A stretch of 15,494 bases of DNA from JAHLMP01 sp964608845 (GTDB lineage Archaea > Aenigmatarchaeota > Aenigmatarchaeia > GW2011-AR5 > JAHLMP01): NCBI GenBank assembly GCA_964608845.1, contig CAZSPP010000021.1, positions 1 through 15,494 of the forward strand, given 5' to 3'. Of this stretch, positions 6,219 to 13,382 are shown one piece after another. Numbering within the stretch: the first letter of the stretch is position 1; every line of letters begins with the position of its first letter. The notes beneath the pieces were generated by a model. It had not been told where the DNA came from. It did no database searches and saw only the letters and a list, made by a program, of their open reading frames with translations. The position numbers were made by a program, and so were the translations under genes.

Positions 6219-6965
6219 ATGGGAAATTTAATAAATGAAAATGGTTTAAGGCTCGATGGAAGAAAACCCGATGAAATGAGAAATATAGTTGCAAAAGCAG
6301 GAATTTTAAAAAATGCAGATGGATCTGGATATTTTGAATTCGGAAATACAAAAGCAATAGCAGGTGTTTTTGGTCCTAGACCAATACCTAAGTTTTTAGA
6401 AGAAAAGGAAAGAAGCGTGCTAACAACTATTTATTACATGGCTCCTTTTTCCACAAAAGAAAGAACCTCACCAACACCATCAAGAAGATCAAGAGAAATA
6501 TCTCTTGTTATTCAGAGGGCTTTAGAATCTGTTATATTTTTGGAAGAATTTCCTAAAACAACGATTGATGTTTACATAGAGATAATAAGAGCAGATGCTT
6601 CAACAAGATGCGCTGCTATTAATGCAGCTTCAATAGCTCTAGCAGATGCAGGCATACCAATGAAAGACCTTGTAGCAAGTGTTAGTGTTGGAAAGGTAGA
6701 TGGAACAATTGTTTTGGATATTGCAGGAAAAGAGGATGAGGAAGGCGAGGTGGATATTCCAATTGCTTATGTTCCTAGAAAAAAAGAGATAACTTTATTA
6801 CAAATGGATGGGATTTTGACAAAAGAAGAATTAAAAAAAGCAATAGATCTAGCAATAAAAGGTTGCGAAATTGTTTATCAAAAACAAAAAGAGGCATTAA
6901 GAAAAAAGTATGAGGAGATTGAAATAGAAGATTTAGTTGGTGATAAAAATGGGAAAGGATATTGA
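6219..6965 (+). CDS. rrp41: Exosome catalytic subunit Rrp41 (RNase PH fold)
   Basis: This 248-residue RNase PH-domain protein is the phosphorolytic subunit of the archaeal exosome. It degrades RNA 3' to 5' using phosphate and can add tails in reverse. It starts with the family pattern LRLDGRKPDEMRNI (10-23), then SGYFEFGNTKAIAGVFGPRP (36-55). Active-site elements are the basic SRRSR (88-92), the phosphate-binding segment DASTRCAA (126-133), and the acids D173 and D179, spaced six apart like the catalytic pair of other archaeal Rrp41 proteins. These mark it as the active partner, in contrast to Rrp42. The start at 6219 follows GATGA, which overlaps the rrp4 stop. Its last codons overlap the next small gene by 17 nt. 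Confidence 0.96.
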   Translation: MGNLINENGLRLDGRKPDEMRNIVAKAGILKNADGSGYFEFGNTKAIAGVFGPRPIPKFLEEKERSVLTTIYYMAPFSTKERTSPTPSRRSREISLVIQRALESVIFLEEFPKTTIDVYIEIIRADASTRCAAINAASIALADAGIPMKDLVASVSVGKVDGTIVLDIAGKEDEEGEVDIPIAYVPRKKEITLLQMDGILTKEELKKAIDLAIKGCEIVYQKQKEALRKKYEEIEIEDLVGDKNGKGY

Positions 6966-7164
6966 GGATTTTAAATGGATTAAAGAAAATTATAAAGAGC
7001 TTTTAAAAAAATATAACAAAATGTGGATAGCAGTAAAAGATAAAAAGGTTATAGAAAGTGGAAAAAGCTTGGATGAATTAAAAAGAAAAATGGAAAAAAA
7101 GAAAATTGATTATATTTTTGAATATATTACTGATGTTCAATTTCCTTCATGGGATAAGGGATAA
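6949..7164 (+). CDS. DUF5678-like small protein in the exosome operon
   Basis: This 71-residue protein starts at ATG 6949, with GGTGA at 6939-6943 and a 5-nt spacer. Upstream in-frame TTG and GTG codons lie within or before that site and are not preferred. It is lysine-rich and contains WIAVKDKKVIESGKSLDELK (residues 25-44), the core of DUF5678-type proteins: a short beta hairpin in which a valine-rich strand and xVIxSGKxxxEL precede a helix. No function is known for that family, and there is no membrane segment. It overlaps rrp41 by 17 nt and ends 2 nt before rrp42, so it is surely co-translated with the exosome core. Archaeal rrp41 and rrp42 are normally adjacent. An accessory role in RNA degradation is possible but is inference from position only. 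Confidence 0.72.
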   Translation: MGKDIEDFKWIKENYKELLKKYNKMWIAVKDKKVIESGKSLDELKRKMEKKKIDYIFEYITDVQFPSWDKG

Positions 7165-7166
7165 AG

Positions 7167-7973
7167 ATGACAATAATAGAAAATGAAATGATAAGAGAAA
7201 TGATTTTGAGAGATAAGAAAAGAATGGAAGATAGATCTTTTAGTGAATATAGGGTAATAAAGATAGAAAAGGGAAAGGCAGGAAATGCAGAAGGTTCTGC
7301 TTGGGTTGAAATAGGAAACACAAAGGTATTAGCAGGAGTAAAATTGGAAGCAGGCGATCCATTTCCTGATATGCCAAATGAAGGTATTCTAGTAGTTAAT
7401 GCAGAGTTTGTTCCATTTTCTTATCCAGAGGTTTTGCCTGGTCCACCTGATGAAAATGCGATAGAACTTGCTAGGGTTGTTGATAGGATTATAAGAGAAA
7501 GCGATGCAATAGATATGGAAAGTCTTGTTATAGAAAATACTAAAAAGGTTTGGAAGATAATGGTAGATATTTTGGTTTTAGATGATGACGGAAATTTAAA
7601 AGATGCAGCAACCTTGGCTTCAATGGTATCCATTTTAACTGCAAAATTCCCTTCATACAAAATAGAGAATGATGAAGTTAAAATTAATTACGAAGAAAAG
7701 ACAGAAAAAAGCATTCCTGTAAAAAGAATACCTGTGGCTATAACTATTGCTAAAATATCAGATGAAATGCTTATTGATCCTAATGGTGCAGAAGAAAAGG
7801 CTGCAGATGCAATATTAACAATTGGATTATTTGAAGAAAATGGAAAAGATTTTCTTTGCGCGCTTCAAAAAGCAGGAAGCGGTGGATTTACAAAAGAAGA
7901 AATAGAAAAAGCTATTGATATTGCATTAGAGCAAGGTAAAAAGATAAAAAAATTAATATTGGAAAATATTTAA
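7167..7973 (+). CDS. rrp42: Exosome structural subunit Rrp42 (RNase PH fold)
   Basis: This 268-residue protein is of the usual Rrp42 length. It contains AEGSAWVEIGNTKVLAGVKL at about 39-58 and EVLPGPPDENAIELARVVDR at about 90-109, both typical of archaeal Rrp42. It pairs with Rrp41 to form three dimers of the hexameric ring. It is inactive on its own but contributes RNA-binding residues. Where Rrp41 has DASTRCAA, this protein has DGNLKDAATLAS, the normal family difference that removes phosphate binding. It is the last gene of the SBDS-rrp4-rrp41-DUF5678-rrp42 unit. The eL43 gene that often follows in euryarchaea is replaced by rtcB. Confidence 0.95.
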   Translation: MTIIENEMIREMILRDKKRMEDRSFSEYRVIKIEKGKAGNAEGSAWVEIGNTKVLAGVKLEAGDPFPDMPNEGILVVNAEFVPFSYPEVLPGPPDENAIELARVVDRIIRESDAIDMESLVIENTKKVWKIMVDILVLDDDGNLKDAATLASMVSILTAKFPSYKIENDEVKINYEEKTEKSIPVKRIPVAITIAKISDEMLIDPNGAEEKAADAILTIGLFEENGKDFLCALQKAGSGGFTKEEIEKAIDIALEQGKKIKKLILENI

Positions 7974-7978
7974 TTTAG

Positions 7979-7992
7979 GTTTATTAAATATA
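7979..7992 (+). promoter_or_regulatory. TATA-like element upstream of rtcB
   Basis: The AT-rich run ending TATTAAATATA is centred about 25 nt before ATG 8012, in the 38-nt gap after rrp42. It could give rtcB its own near-leaderless transcript. The GTGA at 8003-8006 would also serve read-through from the exosome operon. Confidence 0.4.
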
Positions 7993-8011
7993 ATTTTTTT
8001 AAGTGATTCTA

Positions 8012-10915
8012 ATGGCAGAAAAAAATCTTAAAGAAAAATTGAAAAAAATAAGCGAATGCACATGGGAAATTCCTAAGGAAGGAAATATGAGAGTACCTGC
8101 AAGAATCTTTCTATCTGAAAAGCTTTTAGAGCAGGTAGAAGAAGGAGCAATACAGCAAGTAATGAATGTTGCTCATTTACCAGGGATTTTTAAACATTCT
8201 CTTGCAATGCCAGATATGCATTTTGGTTATGGTTTTCCAATTGGTGGGGTTGCAGCATTAGACTTTAAAGAAGGAGGATTAAGTCCTGGAGGAATTGGGT
8301 TTGATATAAACTGTCTTTCACCTGATTCTGAAATATTAACTAGAGATGGATATAGAATAAAAATAAAAGACATTCCAAAATACATAAATAAAATAGAATT
8401 AGTTACAAGAGATAAAGATATTGATTATAAAAATGTTCTCTTTGTTGCAGAGAGAAAGCAAAATGGAAAGGTTTATAAGATTGTGACAAATCTTGGAAGA
8501 GAGTTAATAGCTTCTGTAGATCATCTTATATTTTGTGTTAATAAATTGAAAAAGGTAGAAGAATTGAAGATAGGTGATAAAGTTATAATAAATCCTTTTA
8601 CCGGAGTTGAATATCAAGAGTGTGATGATTTAATTCTTGACATTTCTGATTTTGAAGGTTGTGATATCCAAATAATCAAAAAACTAAAAGAAAACAAATT
8701 GCTTCCATTAAAACTTTCCAATGAAAAGATAGGAGCTATTGCAAGGCTCGTTGGATATATACTTGGTGATGGTTGCATATATAAAATTAAAGAAAATGGA
8801 AGAGAAAGGCTTCTAACTTCTATAAATGGTTCAAAAGAGGATTTAGAAAATATACGAAAAGATATTTTGCTGCTTGGATTTAAACCATCAAAAATATATT
8901 CGAGAAAAAGAGTAATAAAAGGAATTAACTATTATGGAAGTTTTGTGACAATTAATGAAGAAAGTTATATAAGAGTAACTTCTAAGGCGTTTGCTATATT
9001 TATGAACAAACTTGGTATTCCTATAGGAAGAAAAACTTCCTGTAACTTTTATGTTCCCGAATGGATCAAAAAATCTCCATTATGGATAAAAAGAAATTTC
9101 TTAGCAGCATTTTTTGGAGCAGAAATGACAAAACCAAATGTTATGAAAAAGCATCTTTATAATTTCATTCAACCAAGTTTAACTGTAAATAAAAATAAAG
9201 AATTGAAAATAAATGGATACGAGTTTTTAATTGAGATTGCAAAACTTTTGAAAGAGTTTGGGGTAGAAATAAATAAGATATATGAAATTCCTGGAACAGA
9301 TAAAACTGTTGGAATAAGACTAGTTATATCAAATAAATTAGAATCTTTGAAAAATCTATATACAAAAATAGGTTTTGAATATAATCGCAAAAGACAGATC
9401 TTAGGACAATTGGTTTCTCATTACCTTATGCTAAAAGAAGCTAAGATAAAACAAAGAGAATATGCAATAGAGATAATAAATAATTTGAGAAAAGAAATGC
9501 CTAAAAGCAAAATAATAGCAATCTCTGAAGATTTAAGAGTAAATAAAAGATTTGTTGAAAGAATCTTATATGAAGGTCAAGAAAATGTAAGAATTGGAGA
9601 AGATTTCTTTTCATTTGAAGAATATTTAAAGGAAGTGAAAGAAAATGTTGGTTTTAGTGGTTTTGTGTTTGAGGAAGTAGCAAAAATAGAAGAAATAGAT
9701 TTTGATGGAATACTTTATGATATAGGTGTAGATAAAAACCATAATTTTATTGCTAACGGTTTTCTTGTTCATAATTGTGGAGTAAGAGTTTTAAGAACAA
9801 ATTTGAGTTTAAATGAAGTAAAACCAAAACTTAAACAGCTTTTAGAAAGTATATTTTATAATGTTCCTTCTGGTGTAGGAAAAGGAGGAAAGCTTAAGCT
9901 TTCGAGATCTCAATTAGATGATGTTTTGGAGGAAGGGGCTAAATATTGTGTGAAAAATGGTTATGGAAATGAAAATGATTTAAAACACGCTGAAGAGAAC
10001 GGATGTTTAAAATATGCAAATCACAATAAGGTAAGTGAAAAAGCAAAATCAAGAGGCCTCCCACAGCTAGGCACATTAGGAGCAGGAAATCATTTTCTTG
10101 AGATTCAAAGAGTAGATAAAATTTTTATTCCTGAAATAGCTAAGATTTTCGGAATAGAAAAAGAAAATCAGATTTGTGTAATGATTCATACAGGCTCAAG
10201 AGGCTTAGGTCATCAGATATGTACAGATTATCTCCAAATTCTTGAAAGAAGATTTGATAAAGAAATAAAATCATTACCTGATAGAGAGCTTGTTTATGCT
10301 CCTGCTGGAACTCAAGAATGTGAGGATTATTTTCAAGCAATGTGCGCAGGAGCTAATTATGCCTGGGCCAATAGACAATTCATTACACATTGGGTTAGGG
10401 AGAGCTTTGTTAAAATTATGAATATGAAGGAAAGTGATATTGGATTGGAATTAATATATGATGTTGCTCACAACATTGCAAAAATAGAAAATCATGAAGG
10501 AAAAAAGGTTTATGTTCATAGAAAGGGTGCAACAAGAGCATTCCCTCCAGGAAGCGAGGAGATACCAGAGGATTACAAAAAGGTTGGACAGCCTGTTTTA
10601 ATTCCAGGTAGCATGGGAACTGCAAGTTATATTTTGATAGGAGCAGAAACTGCAAAAGAGACATTCTATTCAACAGCTCATGGAGCAGGTAGAGTATCAT
10701 CAAGAACAAGCATGCTAAAAAATGTTGATGGGAGAGAAGTTGCAAAAGAGCTTGAAAAGAAAGGAATTCTTTCTAAGGCAGCGAGCTGGAGAGTAATGGC
10801 CGAAGAAGCCCCAGATGCTTATAAAGATGTTGATGAAGTTGTTAAAACAACAGAAAAGGCAGGAATAAGTAAAATTGTTGTTAGATTAGTACCAATCGGG
10901 GTAGTTAAAGGATAA
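8012..10915 (+). CDS. rtcB: RNA-splicing ligase RtcB precursor with intein
   Basis: The precursor is 967 residues from ATG 8012; GTG 8003 belongs to the GTGA ribosome site. Removing the intein leaves 479 residues, the normal RtcB length. RtcB joins 2',3'-cyclic phosphate and 5'-OH RNA ends with GTP and manganese, sealing tRNA exons after EndA cleavage. Metal ligands correspond to P. horikoshii RtcB: the Cys after the intein (GFDIN|CGVR), then in precursor numbering H694 (LGAGNHF), H726 (IHTGSRG) and H820 (YDVAHN). H890 (AHGAGR) is the guanylylated histidine. All are present, so the mature enzyme should work. Archease, its usual activator, is not in the window. It lies 38 nt after rrp42 and ends 2 nt before a convergent methyltransferase gene. 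Confidence 0.97.
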   Translation: MAEKNLKEKLKKISECTWEIPKEGNMRVPARIFLSEKLLEQVEEGAIQQVMNVAHLPGIFKHSLAMPDMHFGYGFPIGGVAALDFKEGGLSPGGIGFDINCLSPDSEILTRDGYRIKIKDIPKYINKIELVTRDKDIDYKNVLFVAERKQNGKVYKIVTNLGRELIASVDHLIFCVNKLKKVEELKIGDKVIINPFTGVEYQECDDLILDISDFEGCDIQIIKKLKENKLLPLKLSNEKIGAIARLVGYILGDGCIYKIKENGRERLLTSINGSKEDLENIRKDILLLGFKPSKIYSRKRVIKGINYYGSFVTINEESYIRVTSKAFAIFMNKLGIPIGRKTSCNFYVPEWIKKSPLWIKRNFLAAFFGAEMTKPNVMKKHLYNFIQPSLTVNKNKELKINGYEFLIEIAKLLKEFGVEINKIYEIPGTDKTVGIRLVISNKLESLKNLYTKIGFEYNRKRQILGQLVSHYLMLKEAKIKQREYAIEIINNLRKEMPKSKIIAISEDLRVNKRFVERILYEGQENVRIGEDFFSFEEYLKEVKENVGFSGFVFEEVAKIEEIDFDGILYDIGVDKNHNFIANGFLVHNCGVRVLRTNLSLNEVKPKLKQLLESIFYNVPSGVGKGGKLKLSRSQLDDVLEEGAKYCVKNGYGNENDLKHAEENGCLKYANHNKVSEKAKSRGLPQLGTLGAGNHFLEIQRVDKIFIPEIAKIFGIEKENQICVMIHTGSRGLGHQICTDYLQILERRFDKEIKSLPDRELVYAPAGTQECEDYFQAMCAGANYAWANRQFITHWVRESFVKIMNMKESDIGLELIYDVAHNIAKIENHEGKKVYVHRKGATRAFPPGSEEIPEDYKKVGQPVLIPGSMGTASYILIGAETAKETFYSTAHGAGRVSSRTSMLKNVDGREVAKELEKKGILSKAASWRVMAEEAPDAYKDVDEVVKTTEKAGISKIVVRLVPIGVVKG
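8312..9775 (+). mobile_element. Intein with LAGLIDADG endonuclease in rtcB
   Basis: The intein is 488 residues (precursor 101-588), inserted between N100 and the metal-binding Cys589. Splicing motifs are C101-LSPDSEIL at the start, a B-block ELIASVDHLIF with S168 and H171 where TxxH is usual, and YDIGVDKNHNFIANGFLVHN at the end with penultimate H587 and terminal N588. Cys589 is the +1 nucleophile. The endonuclease has one clear DOD motif (LVGYILGDG, D253). The second is degenerate (FLAAFFGAEM, with E371 where aspartate is usual). A basic helix-turn-helix-like segment (about 477-528) precedes the C-terminal block. Splicing should be active. Homing activity is uncertain. An RtcB intein at this site is, to my knowledge, known in Pyrococcus. 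Base composition matches the host gene, suggesting long residence. Confidence 0.95.
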
Positions 10916-10917
10916 GA

Positions 10918-11556
10918 TTAATCCTTTATTTGAATTTTGTAAATCCTAAGTTCCTCCCAATCAATCTTTTTTCTGTAAATGATCTTATATTTCATTGAGT
11001 TTTTGCTGATCAGTTTTTTGTTAAATGGTGTTAATGAAGAAACAAGTAAAAGAATTGTTGAATTCTTTTTCATATGATTTTTTGCTTGAATTAAAAATTC
11101 ATTTATTATATTTTTTCCATCTTGGAAAAGAGACCAATGTTTTTCTTCATATCTTCCATTTTTAACAGGAATGTACGGAGAATTAAATATTATTAAATCA
11201 AATTTTTCGTTTATTTTTTCAAACAAATTTGAGCAAATTGTTTTTAATTTTATATTATAAATTTTTGCATTTTCTTTTGTATTTTTTATTGCATTTTTAT
11301 CTATATCTGTAGAAAAAATTCTTATTTCGTTCAACTCTTTTTTTGAAAGAATTTTCTCAAGTGTTTTATAAGCAATTATTGATAAAAATCCACAACCACA
11401 GCCAATTTCTAATATTTTTTTAATCTTTTTGTTTTTATTAAGAAAATCTTTTAAGCTATCTGCAAAGAATATAGAATCTTCTCTAGGATAATAAACTCCT
11501 TTAAAAACAATAAATTCTAAAATTTCATCATCAAACTTATAAAAAAATTTTTCCAT
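10918..11556 (-). CDS. HemK/Mtq2-type protein methyltransferase
   Basis: The product is a 212-residue class I SAM-dependent methyltransferase. VYYPREDSIFF (21-31) matches the YxPxEDS signature of archaeal and eukaryotic Mtq2. The SAM-binding loop is ILEIGCGCGF (48-57), with acids D84 and D86 after the second strand. NSPYIP (125-130) is the NPPY catalytic motif with serine in place of the first proline. Mtq2 methylates the glutamine of the GGQ motif in release factor aRF1, normally with the zinc-binding partner Trm112, which is not seen here. N-S-P-Y variants occur among related methyltransferases, so the target residue is less certain than the fold. It is convergent with rtcB, with only 2 nt between stops, and divergent from the beta-lactamase-fold gene across a 72-nt shared promoter region. 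Confidence 0.82.
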   Translation of the reverse strand: MEKFFYKFDDEILEFIVFKGVYYPREDSIFFADSLKDFLNKNKKIKKILEIGCGCGFLSIIAYKTLEKILSKKELNEIRIFSTDIDKNAIKNTKENAKIYNIKLKTICSNLFEKINEKFDLIIFNSPYIPVKNGRYEEKHWSLFQDGKNIINEFLIQAKNHMKKNSTILLLVSSLTPFNKKLISKNSMKYKIIYRKKIDWEELRIYKIQIKD

Positions 11557-11628
11557 ATAAAAACAAACTTTTATTTTTTGAATTCAAAAATTAGCATATA
11601 TTTTGCTTTTTGTTATTGTGATTTATAA
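11557..11628. promoter_or_regulatory. Divergent promoter region
   Basis: This 72-nt gap separates two divergently read genes. On the plus strand CATATATTTT at 11595-11604 is centred about 30 nt before ATG 11629, and GTGA at 11618-11621 is 7 nt before it. On the minus strand an A/T run around 11570-11582 lies about 20-25 nt before ATG 11556, with no clear Shine-Dalgarno, suggesting a leaderless start. Confidence 0.45.
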
Positions 11629-12450
11629 ATGATAAAAAACATTGAAAATATACTAACATTTTTAGGGACAGGTGGAGGGGGAAGTGTAGTATATTCGCAA
11701 GCTAGAGCTAGCGGAGGAATGCATTTGGTTTTGGATGACAAAGTATTTATTATAGATCCTGGGCCAGGAAGCATAGTTTGGTTTAGAAAAATGAAATTAA
11801 AAGAGCCTAACATATTACTTCTTTCCCATCTTCATCAAGATCATTGTACAGATGCTAATGTTTATATAGATGGTATGAAGGATCCAATAATAATAGCAGA
11901 AAGGCATTGCGTTGAAGTTTCAGAGTATTATCCTTGCATAAGCAAATATCATATAGAAAAAGCAAGGATGGTTTACAAGGTAAGTGGAGGAGAAGAAATA
12001 AACGTTCCAGATAGCAATATCAAGATTTTTGTTACAAAATCAAACCATTATGCTCCGACAGTTGGTTTTAAGATAGTAGGAAGCAAAACAATAGGTTATG
12101 TAAGCGATGGAAGTTATTTTGAAAATATGGAAAAGCAGTTTGAAGAATGCAATTTAATTATAATGAATATTCTTGTGCCATATGGAAAAAAAGAAAAAGA
12201 AAAAAAGCATATGAGCATAGAAGGTGCAATAAAATTTATTAACGGGCTGAATAAAAAACCAGAGCTTTTAGTAATTCAACATTTTTCATTTTGGATGTTA
12301 AGGAATAATGTTTATAAACAAGCAAGAATTCTTGAAGAAAATACAAATGTGAAAACAATAGCTGCAAAAGATTTTATGCAAATAGATTTGAATTCTTTAA
12401 AAATTATGGAAAATAAAAAGATAAAAAATTCTTTATCCGATTTCTTCTGA
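11629..12450 (+). CDS. Metallo-beta-lactamase-fold hydrolase
   Basis: This 273-residue protein begins with a glycine-rich strand-turn FLGTGGGGSVVYSQARASGG (11-30), then IIDPGPGS (41-48). The metal-binding motif SHLHQDHCTD spans 66-75 (H67, H69, D71, H72). Further candidate ligands are H140 (TKSNHYAPTVGF), D160 (GYVSDGSYF) and H218 (VIQHFSF). This is the order expected of a binuclear zinc hydrolase. Similar archaeal proteins are cytoplasmic, and some relatives are nucleases (RNase Z, RNase J), but the RNase-Z-specific arm and beta-CASP domain are absent. The substrate is therefore unknown; a phosphodiester or small ester is possible. It has its own promoter and overlaps the convergent regulator gene by 18 nt at the 3' ends. 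Confidence 0.82.
   Translation: MIKNIENILTFLGTGGGGSVVYSQARASGGMHLVLDDKVFIIDPGPGSIVWFRKMKLKEPNILLLSHLHQDHCTDANVYIDGMKDPIIIAERHCVEVSEYYPCISKYHIEKARMVYKVSGGEEINVPDSNIKIFVTKSNHYAPTVGFKIVGSKTIGYVSDGSYFENMEKQFEECNLIIMNILVPYGKKEKEKKHMSIEGAIKFINGLNKKPELLVIQHFSFWMLRNNVYKQARILEENTNVKTIAAKDFMQIDLNSLKIMENKKIKNSLSDFF
12411..12428 (-). terminator. T-tract terminator of the minus-strand regulator gene
   Basis: On the minus strand the stretch reads TTTTTTATCTTTTTATTT and starts 5 nt past the stop codon of the regulator gene. It is embedded in the last codons of the convergent plus-strand hydrolase gene, whose own T-run lies just past its stop at 12451-12456 inside the regulator gene. Confidence 0.4.
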
Positions 12451-13341
12451 TTTTTTCTCTCCAAAAATAAACTTTACTTTTGTTGATCTACCAACCTTTT
12501 CTCTTTTTATTATTCCTCTCTCTTCCAAATTTTTTAATATTCTTGAAACCTTAGATTTGGAAAATCCGGTTTCTCTAACAATCTTTCTTTGATCAATAAC
12601 ATTTTTTGAGCTTAATATAATTTTCATTACCTCTCTTTCAGATTCTGTAAGAATGGGCAATATACTTTTGGCTTTATTTCTATATCTCCAGAAAAAGATA
12701 AAAGCAATAATGGTTGCAAAAGATATGATGAACAAAGCATAGAATATTATATTATTATCCAAAGAAACTATCTTCTCATAAACTATAATTATATTTATAT
12801 TTTCTCCCAATTTAGGTTTTTCAAATAACCATCTTATAAATATTCTTCTACCATCACTACCTTCAATTCCATTTTCAGGATAAAATGGTTTTAGTCCACT
12901 AAACTCTAATCTTTCCTCTTCAACTAATGCTGTGCCTATAGGAATTTTTACCATAATTTCTAAAAAATTTTTTACATCAGTTATAGAAAATTGATGCGAG
13001 AATATATTCATTTTCTTACCTAGTTGAATTAGGTTATAAGCAGTAAACTTATAGGTAACACTCTTTTCTTCAATATTTCTACATATTATAGATGTTCCTA
13101 TATCCATTTCTTCTATTTTGCAATCTAGTATTCTTCCAGAGCCTCCCTTTACAATAACATTAGAAACTTGAGCCCGAATAAAATAATCCGAATTTTCCAC
13201 CTCTTCAGGATACTCAATATTTATTTCAAAATCTGCAGCCCCATCATCTTTTAAATCTATACTAACTCTTTCTTTATCTATTATTGCAGCATTCGCTAAA
13301 GAAAACATCAGCAACAAAATTAATATAAACAGCCTTTTCAT
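12433..13341 (-). CDS. Membrane-anchored winged-helix regulator
   Basis: The product is 302 residues from ATG 13341. An upstream in-frame ATG at 13362 would add seven residues, but TTTAAATTAT (13372-13363) is about 27 nt before ATG 13341, so a leaderless start there is likelier. That start also gives a clean signal peptide, MKRLFILILLLMFSLANA. An extracytoplasmic beta-rich domain (about 19-195) carries two cysteines. A single membrane helix follows (about 197-218), then a cytoplasmic winged helix (about 230-293) with LTESEREVMKIIL and the recognition helix GFSKSKVSRILKNLEERGII. The layout matches archaeal signal-peptide/TM/MarR-like HTH proteins of unknown ligand. It probably senses an envelope signal and binds DNA or a partner inside. 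Target genes are unknown. Confidence 0.78.
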   Translation of the reverse strand: MKRLFILILLLMFSLANAAIIDKERVSIDLKDDGAADFEINIEYPEEVENSDYFIRAQVSNVIVKGGSGRILDCKIEEMDIGTSIICRNIEEKSVTYKFTAYNLIQLGKKMNIFSHQFSITDVKNFLEIMVKIPIGTALVEEERLEFSGLKPFYPENGIEGSDGRRIFIRWLFEKPKLGENINIIIVYEKIVSLDNNIIFYALFIISFATIIAFIFFWRYRNKAKSILPILTESEREVMKIILSSKNVIDQRKIVRETGFSKSKVSRILKNLEERGIIKREKVGRSTKVKFIFGEKKSEEIG

Positions 13342-13382
13342 ATCTAATATAAGTTTTTCCATATAATTTAAAGAATTTTAGT

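Noticed and set aside
5807..6357. Two overlapping minus-strand frames of 111 and 124 codons
   Set aside because: They are antisense to rrp4 and rrp41, rich in Leu, Ile, Phe and Ser as expected for the reverse strand of AT-rich genes, and lack ribosome sites.
8312..9775. rtcB as a gene disrupted by an insertion or frameshift
   Set aside because: The frame is continuous, and the insert has the full set of intein splice-junction residues (Cys1, penultimate His, terminal Asn, Cys+1).
10140..10745. Minus-strand frames of 66 and 109 codons antisense to rtcB
   Set aside because: They lie within the conserved RtcB C-terminal domain and show the leucine- and histidine-rich pattern of a shadow frame.
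13342..13362. ATG 13362 as start of the membrane regulator
   Set aside because: It would put the TATA-like TTTAAATTAT directly against the start codon, whereas ATG 13341 is at the right distance for a leaderless transcript and opens a standard signal peptide.
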